The notes under the pieces: model-generated
What the model was told of the DNA's origin: nothing
The model's input: the letters and a program-made list of their open reading frames with translations, nothing else
Database searches by the model: none
NCBI GenBank assembly: GCA_040509515.1
Contig: JBEVKV010000098.1
Span: 1 to 10,978 of the forward strand
From: QHXN01 sp040509515
GTDB lineage: Bacteria > Acidobacteriota > Blastocatellia > Pyrinomonadales > Pyrinomonadaceae
Length of the DNA stretch: 10,978 nucleotides
Direction of reading: 5' to 3'
Shown here: positions 6,601-10,978 of the stretch, piece after piece
Layout of the letters: each line of letters opens with the position of its first letter
Position numbering within the stretch: position 1 is the stretch's first letter
Program-made: the position numbers and the translations under genes

Positions 6601-6650
6601 TGCTGCTCGGCCGTCTTCACTTTTGCCTTTTGAAGTTTGCCTTTCGCCTT
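6547..6650. repeat. Perfect 30-bp inverted repeat in the gap between DUF4097 paralogs
   Basis: Bases 6547-6576 are the exact reverse complement of 6621-6650, with a 44-base spacer. The stem can continue imperfectly inward (GTGAAAGAC at 6584-6592 against GTCTTCAC at 6613-6620). It lies wholly in the 133-base gap between the two DUF4097 genes (6529-6661). Read on the minus strand, the second arm ends CGCCTTTTCTG, so the transcript would form a long hairpin followed by a short T-run. It might act as a terminator, a processing or stabilising hairpin between the two messages, or be a dispersed palindromic element. Which of these cannot be decided from one copy. Confidence 0.9.
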
Positions 6651-6661
6651 CCCCGAAGGGA

Positions 6662-7438
6662 CTAGCGGGGCATTAAGACGATGGATCCGCGGCCGTTGGT
6701 GGTATTGAGCTGCGCGCCGCCGTCGCCGACCTTGCCGACGACCTTGCGCTTCTCGTTGATGAACTCGAACTCGCCCTTGTTGACGAAGCCGTTGAGGTCG
6801 ATGTTGCGCGTGCGGGGCGCGATGGCCGTCAGGCGGAAGCCCGACTCGGCCGTAATGCGCAGCGTGATGTCGCCCTGCGTCGAGTTGAGGACGTAGGTGC
6901 CGCCGCGCAGCAACTCGGCGTCGAAGAGGATGTTGCCGAGCGTGTTCTCGGCCATCACGTTCTGCGCGCGGATGCCGGTCAGCTCGATATCGCCCTCGCT
7001 CGTGACGTGGGCGCGCACCATCTCGCCGCGGACGTTGCGGATGATGACGCCGCCGGTCATCGTGCTGATGTCCACGTCGGAGTTGAAGGGGACGCGGATG
7101 GTAAAGTTGACGTCGCCCACGTCCTCGCGGTTGTCGCGGCGCACGTCGATGCGCACGCCCTGCCCGCTCACCTCCGGCTCCATCTTCGCCGAGCGCGACT
7201 CCATCATCGCCGTCACGCGGACGGTGTTCTTCTCCCACCCCACGACCTCGATGCGCCCCGAGCGGTTGGAGAGCACGAGCCTGATGTTGGGCGGCGCGGG
7301 GTAGTCGCGCGAGAACTTCTTCTGCGCCTGCGCGTGCGGGGCGGCGAAGACGAGCGCGGCGAGCGCGGCGAGCAGGAGCGGCGCGCGGCGCGCGGCCGTC
7401 GGCTGTGTGCGGGGGTTGTGTGCTGTCGCCTGCTTCAT
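6662..7438 (-). CDS. Secreted DUF4097-type putative adhesin (paralog 2)
   Basis: 258 residues with a clear signal peptide: basic N-terminus, hydrophobic core RAPLLLAALAALVFAAP (18-34) and likely cleavage after AQA (38, before QKKF). The mature part is almost all short beta-strands: RIEVVGWEKNTVRVTAMME (62-80), VNFTIRVPFNSDVDISTMTG (110-129), then repeated rungs such as VIIRNVRGEM, HVTSEGDIELTGI, AENTLGNILFDAEL, NSTQGDITLRI, and a closing GGAQLNTTNGRGSIVLMP (240-257). It should be exported to the periplasm or cell surface. No catalytic residues are recognised; DUF4097 proteins are labelled putative adhesins, but a function is generally unproven. The gene follows the anti-sigma gene after 153 bases and precedes its paralog, so it is a likely member or target of the sigma module. 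The SD is weak (GGGAAG, 12 bases upstream). Confidence 0.85.
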   Translation of the reverse strand: MKQATAHNPRTQPTAARRAPLLLAALAALVFAAPHAQAQKKFSRDYPAPPNIRLVLSNRSGRIEVVGWEKNTVRVTAMMESRSAKMEPEVSGQGVRIDVRRDNREDVGDVNFTIRVPFNSDVDISTMTGGVIIRNVRGEMVRAHVTSEGDIELTGIRAQNVMAENTLGNILFDAELLRGGTYVLNSTQGDITLRITAESGFRLTAIAPRTRNIDLNGFVNKGEFEFINEKRKVVGKVGDGGAQLNTTNGRGSIVLMPR

Positions 7439-7591
7439 CTACTTCAAAAACTTCCCGGGGTCGCCGGACGCTCCCGCCCTCGCGCTGGAAGCGCCCGCTC
7501 TCCCCCTTCGGCCGGAGGCGCGGGCGCAAGTTTGGAGGGCGCTCGTGTATCCTCTCGGGCGGCCGCCGCCGCGACGCCCGGGCTTCGCCTC

Positions 7592-8302
7592 CTACTGCTC
7601 GCCGAACTCGCGCATCAGTTCGACCTTGTCGCGTAGCGCGGAGTTTAGCATCTCCTCGGCGATCTCGTCGTGCGGGTTCTGGCGCAGGTCGTTGAGCGAG
7701 TCGCTGACGGTCTCGTCGAGCGCGTGGACGCTGCGGTCGAAGGAGGCGCGCATGCGCGGGTTCCAGCTCGCCTTGCGCGCCTGCACGCGCTGCTCCCAGT
7801 AGTTGAGGCTGGCCTTGTGCTGTTCGAGGTACGTGCGCGGGTAGAACTCGTCGGAGACGACGCGGCGGGCGGCGACGCCGTTGTTGCCTCCGCGCTCGCC
7901 CGTCCCCGTGCCGCGGACGGCGAAGGTCGTGGCGGAGGCGACGGCGACCACGAGCGCCGCGGCGCCGGCGGCCAACTGCGGGAGCGAAAGCTCGAAGCGA
8001 CGACCGAACAGGCGCGACCAGAAGCCTTCGGCGACGGGCGTCGCGGATTCGGTGACGCGCGCCGGGAGGCTCTCGGCCTCGACCGTGTCGAGCACGCGCA
8101 GCCAGAGGGCGCGCTCGTCCGTGGGCGCGAAGAGATGTCCGCGCGCGTCACGCGCGACGGCGATGATGGCGTGGAAGTCGGCGCGCGCGGTCTCGCAGAC
8201 CGGACACCCGGCGATGTGCGCGCCCACGGCGGCGTGCTCGGAGTATCCGAGCGTGCCGTCGAGGTAATCGCTGAGCATTTCCTGACACTTCTCGCAGTTC
8301 AT
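7592..8302 (-). CDS. Zinc-binding membrane anti-sigma factor
   Basis: 236-residue partner of the ECF sigma factor encoded just upstream. The N-terminal cytoplasmic domain (1-50) has the zf-HC2/ZAS pattern: Cys3, Cys6, then His29-x3-Cys33-x2-Cys36 (HIAGCPVC). A single transmembrane segment follows at about 108-129 (PQLAAGAAALVVAVASATTFAV). Residues 131-236 would be outside the inner membrane: a Gly-rich spacer, then a mostly helical, charged domain beginning near LEQHKASLNYWEQRV (159-173). By analogy with other ZAS proteins, the first domain would hold the sigma factor until an extracytoplasmic or redox signal frees it. The start ATG at 8302 has GAGG nine bases upstream. The 122-base gap to the sigma gene is longer than usual for such pairs and shows no convincing terminator or promoter. 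Confidence 0.9.
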   Translation of the reverse strand: MNCEKCQEMLSDYLDGTLGYSEHAAVGAHIAGCPVCETARADFHAIIAVARDARGHLFAPTDERALWLRVLDTVEAESLPARVTESATPVAEGFWSRLFGRRFELSLPQLAAGAAALVVAVASATTFAVRGTGTGERGGNNGVAARRVVSDEFYPRTYLEQHKASLNYWEQRVQARKASWNPRMRASFDRSVHALDETVSDSLNDLRQNPHDEIAEEMLNSALRDKVELMREFGEQ

Positions 8303-8424
8303 TTCACAAAACCTCTAACACCACTCAAGTTGTCGGAGTCAGTCCAGGGGAAGACTTTAAAACTCTTTCGCGTCGCGCCGCAGGGGTAAGGTCTGGGGTG
8401 GAGGCGCGCGACACCTTTGGAAGC

Positions 8425-9120
8425 CTACTTCGGCTCGTTGTGTTGCCTCAGCAGTTGGCGAAGTTTCATTCTGGCCTTGTGGAGCTGGGACTTGCTGGTG
8501 CCGACCGAGCAGCCCAACAGCCGCGCCACCTCCTCGTGCTCGTGCCCCTCCACGTCGTGGAGCACGAACACCGCCCGGTACCCCGGCGGCAGTTGCGACA
8601 CCGCCTTGTCGAGCGCGATCCTGTCCACCACCGGCATCTGGCTCGGGTCTTCCGTCCCCGCCACCACCTGCTGCGGCGACTCCCCGTCCTCGGTCACCTG
8701 CTCCATCCTCACGCCCCGCCGCCGGAAGTGCATCAGCACCTGGTTGACCGTCAGCCGGTGCAGCCACGTCGTAAACGCCGACTCGCCGCGGAAGGAGCCG
8801 GCCTTGCGGTAGAGCTGGATGAAGACCTCCTGCGCGAGGTCTTCGGCCTCGGCCGTGTTGGCCGTCATCCGCAGGCAGAGCGAGTAGACGCGCCGCGAGT
8901 GCCGCGAGTACAGCTCCTCGAACGCCGGCATGTCGCCCGACGACGCGGCGCGCGTCAGCTCAAGGTCGCTGGCTCTCTGTGTCTCGAACTCGGGTGTCGT
9001 CACGTCTCCGAACGTCCGCCCCAGCAGAAGGTCGCCCGTCGTCAACTCACAGCTCTCCGCTTTGAACGTCACAGTGACGCGCCCGCCTTTTGTCGAGTTT
9101 GAAAAGCTTGCCCGGCCCAC
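8425..9120 (-). CDS. ECF (RpoE-like) RNA polymerase sigma factor
   Basis: Up to 231 residues. Region 2 spans about 54-135: LTRAASSGDMPAFEELYSRH, the core-binding AEAEDLAQEVFIQLYR (90-105) and the -10 recognition part AFTTWLHRLTVNQVLMHFRR (115-134). Region 4 spans about 171-224, with LPPGYRAVFVLHDVEGHEHE (177-196), then the helix-turn-helix EVARLLGCSVGTSKSQLHKARMK (197-219). No region 3 is present, as expected for ECF sigmas. The N-terminus is uncertain. The outermost start used here is GTG at 9120, giving an extra ~50 residues with no family match and no SD. GTG at 9072, TTG at 9045 (GGAG nine bases upstream, giving 206 residues, a more usual length) and GTG at 9003 are alternatives. The downstream gene is its anti-sigma factor. 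Confidence 0.93.
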   Translation of the reverse strand: MGRASFSNSTKGGRVTVTFKAESCELTTGDLLLGRTFGDVTTPEFETQRASDLELTRAASSGDMPAFEELYSRHSRRVYSLCLRMTANTAEAEDLAQEVFIQLYRKAGSFRGESAFTTWLHRLTVNQVLMHFRRRGVRMEQVTEDGESPQQVVAGTEDPSQMPVVDRIALDKAVSQLPPGYRAVFVLHDVEGHEHEEVARLLGCSVGTSKSQLHKARMKLRQLLRQHNEPK

Positions 9121-9234
9121 GTGCGGCCCGCCGCGTACGTCTGGAGGCGCTGTAACGCCGGGTCTATACGCGACTGTGATGCGGGGCGCGCCGCGCGTCG
9201 TTGCCCTAACCGTCTGAAATCAAGGTTTTCCGGT

Positions 9235-9246
9235 GCCGGCGCCGGC
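9235..9246. repeat. 12-bp perfect GC palindrome upstream of the sigma gene
   Basis: GCCGGCGCCGGC is its own reverse complement. It lies between the candidate promoter and the sigma factor start, in the 213-base intergenic stretch 9121-9333. It could be part of a hairpin in the leader, or a chance result of high GC content. No T-run follows on either strand, so it is not called a terminator. Confidence 0.3.
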
Positions 9247-9280
9247 CGAAATCTCGCCGCCGGGGCCGCCGACTTCCGCG

Positions 9281-9289
9281 ATTCTAGCA
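9281..9289 (-). promoter_or_regulatory. Candidate extended -10 promoter for the sigma operon
   Basis: On the minus strand, TGCTAGAAT fits an extended -10 (TGn + TATAAT with one mismatch). Seventeen bases upstream is GTTTCC, a poor -35. It lies about 45 bases after the permease stop and would give a leader of about 150 bases to the outermost sigma start. It resembles a housekeeping rather than an ECF promoter; no clear GGAAC/TCTGA-type autoregulatory pair was found in the gap. Confidence 0.4.
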
Positions 9290-9333
9290 CACGCCGCCGC
9301 GCCGGAAACCCTGTCCGCTCCGGCCGGGGCGCG

Positions 9334-10137
9334 TCAGCTCACGCTCTCGGCGCTGTAGCGCGCGATGAGGCCGGTGCGCACCGCGTGGCGGTGTACGCGC
9401 GCAAAGAGCCAGCAGGCGAGCAGGACGTAGACGCACGCGAGCAGCGCGCCCCAGCCGAGCGAAGCCCACGACGCCGCGCCGCCCGAGACGACCGAGCGCA
9501 TCCCCTCGAAGACGTACGAAGGCGGGAGCAGCCGCGCCACGCCGCGCATCCACACCGGCAGCGTCGAGAGCGGGTAGAAGACGCCCGCGAACGGCGAGAC
9601 GAGCGCCGGCAGCGGCCACACGAACCACTCCGACGCGGGGCCGAACCTGAGCACCACGGCGGTGCCTACGATGCCGAGCGCGACGCCGAATAGGAAGAGC
9701 ACGAGCATGAACGGCGCGATCAACAGCCCGTAAGCCGCGAACGAGAGCCCGAAGACGGCGAACGCCAGCACGAGCATCACCGCGAGCCCGACGGCGCTCG
9801 TCGCCACGCTCGACATCACGAGCCCCGCGAGGTACTCGGAGATTTTGAGCGGCGAGGCGAAGAAGTTGAGGAAGTTGCGCGACCAGACGTCTTCGAGGAA
9901 GGCGGTCGTCACGCCGTGCATCACGCGCGAGAAGAAGTCCCAGAGCAACACCGCGCCGAGCAACGCCGGGACGAAGTCGAAACCGGGCTGCGCGACCGTG
10001 TTGAGATAGCGCGTGATGAAGCCCCACAGGACGATGTCCACGGCGACCCACGCGAAGAGCGGCAGCACGCGCGCCGCGCTCCCGCGCATCAGGTAGATTT
10101 GCCTGACGAAGACCGCCGCCGCGCGCCGCGCGTTCAT
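9334..10137 (-). CDS. ABC-2 type exporter permease
   Basis: 267-residue inner-membrane protein of ordinary ABC-2 length. Six hydrophobic segments at about 25-41, 54-70, 103-130, 134-163, 173-190 and 228-247. Family marks: the cytoplasmic coupling segment WSRNFLNFFASPLKISEYLAG (85-105), and the block SPFAGVFYPLSTLP (181-194) with PPSYVFEGMR (205-214), a hallmark of ABC-2 membrane domains. It pairs with the ATPase just upstream, whose TGA overlaps this ATG in the four-base ATGA (10137-10134), so the two are translationally coupled. Polysaccharide, lipid or drug export are all possible; no substrate clue is present. It is not a close relative of the double-length permease at the other end of the window. 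Confidence 0.93.
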   Translation of the reverse strand: MNARRAAAVFVRQIYLMRGSAARVLPLFAWVAVDIVLWGFITRYLNTVAQPGFDFVPALLGAVLLWDFFSRVMHGVTTAFLEDVWSRNFLNFFASPLKISEYLAGLVMSSVATSAVGLAVMLVLAFAVFGLSFAAYGLLIAPFMLVLFLFGVALGIVGTAVVLRFGPASEWFVWPLPALVSPFAGVFYPLSTLPVWMRGVARLLPPSYVFEGMRSVVSGGAASWASLGWGALLACVYVLLACWLFARVHRHAVRTGLIARYSAESVS

Positions 10138-10919
10138 ACGCCACCGCCCAGGCCGAGCGAGAGGGGCTCGCGCGCCACTGTGATGAAAAGTTCTTCGAGC
10201 GTCTCGCGCCCGTGCTCGCGCGGGAGCGCGCGCGGGTCGCCTTCGAGCAGGATGCGCCCCTTCGAGAGGAAGAGCACGCGGTCGCAGACCTCCTCGACCT
10301 CGTACATGTTGTGCGAAGTCCAGAGCACGCCGCCCGAGCCTTTCGAGGCGAAGTCGCGCATCCGCGCGCGTATCTCCTGCGCCGTCGCGGGGTCGAGCGA
10401 GGCGGTCGGCTCATCGAGCAGCAGCAGGTGCGGGCGGTTGAGCATCGCCTTGGCGAGCGCGACGCGCGTCTGCTCGCCCGACGAGAGCACGCCGCACTTC
10501 GTGTCGCGAAAAGAGAGGAGGTCGAACTCTTCGAGCAGCTCTTCTATCCGCGCGGAGAGCCGCGCGACGCCGTAGATCATGCCGAAGACGCGGAGGCTCT
10601 GCGCGACGGTGAGGTTGCCGGGCAGCGGCGCGTAGACGGCGGCGAAGTTCGTGAGGCCGAGCGCGCGCGAGCGCGAGCGCGCCACGTCGATGCCCTCGAT
10701 GAAGACGGCCCCGGCGGTCGGCTCAAGCACGCCGAGAATCATGTTGATGGTCGTGGTCTTCCCCGCCCCGTTCGGCCCGAGCAGGCCGACGATCTCGCCC
10801 GGGCGCACGTCGAACGTGACGGCCTCGACCGCAACCGTCGCGCCGTAAGCCTTGCGCAGCCCCTCGACCGAGAGCACGCTCGGCGCAGACCTCGCCCCCC
10901 TGATTTTAGACTCGCTCAT
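10134..10919 (-). CDS. ABC transporter ATP-binding protein (second exporter)
   Basis: 261-residue ATPase. Walker A GPNGAGKTT (48-56), Walker B LLLLDEP (165-171) with catalytic Glu170, D-loop SLD (174-176) and switch His203 are intact. The signature is LSSGEQTRV (145-153) rather than LSGGQ. The segment where the Q-loop glutamine is expected reads FAAVYAPLPGNLTV (92-105) and has no Gln. Such variants occur in a branch of ABC-2 exporter ATPases, so activity is still likely. It begins with a polar extension of about 14 residues; the ATG at 10919 is chosen because the family core starts shortly after (LSVEGLRKAYG). Only a weak GAGG lies 13 bases upstream. It is the first gene of a pair with the 6-TM permease downstream. 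Confidence 0.95.
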   Translation of the reverse strand: MSESKIRGARSAPSVLSVEGLRKAYGATVAVEAVTFDVRPGEIVGLLGPNGAGKTTTINMILGVLEPTAGAVFIEGIDVARSRSRALGLTNFAAVYAPLPGNLTVAQSLRVFGMIYGVARLSARIEELLEEFDLLSFRDTKCGVLSSGEQTRVALAKAMLNRPHLLLLDEPTASLDPATAQEIRARMRDFASKGSGGVLWTSHNMYEVEEVCDRVLFLSKGRILLEGDPRALPREHGRETLEELFITVAREPLSLGLGGGV

Positions 10920-10949
10920 CCCGACTTCAGCCGCCTCGTCTTTGGCGAC

Positions 10950-10978
10950 ATTGTGGCACGCCGGAGGAAGTCTCGCCA
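10950..10978 (-). promoter_or_regulatory. Weak candidate promoter for the second ABC operon
   Basis: On the minus strand TGCCACAAT (10958-10950) resembles an extended -10, and TGGCGA (10978-10973), 17 bases upstream at the very edge of the window, matches three of six -35 positions. About 30 bases separate it from the ATPase ATG. Offered only because the position is suitable. Confidence 0.22.

Noticed and set aside
6547..6650. CRISPR-like or IS-end interpretation of the repeat element
   Set aside because: There are no evenly spaced spacers between direct repeats, no transposase fragment, and no target-site duplication that I can see; the units are contiguous heptamers in a hairpin.
8303..8424. 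Possible promoter or terminator in the 122-base sigma/anti-sigma gap
   Set aside because: No pair of boxes with proper spacing and no stem followed by a T-run was found; only the SD of the anti-sigma gene is convincing.
9069..9290. Short minus-strand frame (73 residues) upstream of and overlapping the sigma gene
   Set aside because: Composition is Arg/Ala/Pro-rich with no motif, no SD, and it overlaps the proposed promoter and sigma start.

Overview
The window is very GC-rich (mostly G/C at third codon positions) and reads as a chromosomal segment of a free-living, didermal-type bacterium. ECF sigma factor, zinc-binding anti-sigma factor and DUF4097 proteins together, next to ABC-2 exporters and a Dcd of the KSTYAR type, suggest Acidobacteriota (Blastocatellia-like). 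That placement is an inference from gene content and style, not a search result. Apart from the last codons of infA at the left edge (+ strand), every convincing gene is on the minus strand, so transcription runs from high to low coordinates. There is no sign of phage, transposon, CRISPR, rRNA or tRNA genes.

Right to left: (1) 10919-9334, a two-gene ABC-2 exporter (ATPase, then 6-TM permease, ATGA overlap). (2) A 213-bp intergenic stretch with a candidate extended -10 promoter, then an ECF sigma factor, a membrane anti-sigma factor and two paralogous secreted DUF4097 proteins (9120-5581). The two DUF4097 genes are separated by an AT-rich element made of degenerate 7-bp repeats folded into a perfect 30-bp inverted repeat. 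(3) 5502-3591, after a candidate promoter: dCTP deaminase (dcd), an FmdE-like zinc-ribbon protein, and uracil-DNA glycosylase (ung), a uracil/pyrimidine-nucleotide group. (4) 3529-178, a RimL/RimJ-like acetyltransferase, an ABC ATPase and a double-length ABC-2 permease, joined by two one-base TGATG stop/start overlaps. (5) A GC hairpin region between the permease and the convergent infA.

Working picture: the sigma/anti-sigma pair probably senses an envelope signal and controls, at least, the two DUF4097 proteins lying downstream. Dcd makes dUTP, the dTMP precursor, and Ung removes uracil that reaches DNA; the FmdE-like protein between them has no assigned role. The two ABC systems are unrelated exporters of unknown substrate; the second is translationally tied to an acetyltransferase. 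Nothing here is clearly a new defence or mobile system. The most unusual items are the heptamer inverted repeat, the DUF4097 pair with its sigma module, the Dcd-FmdE-Ung grouping, and the internally duplicated permease.
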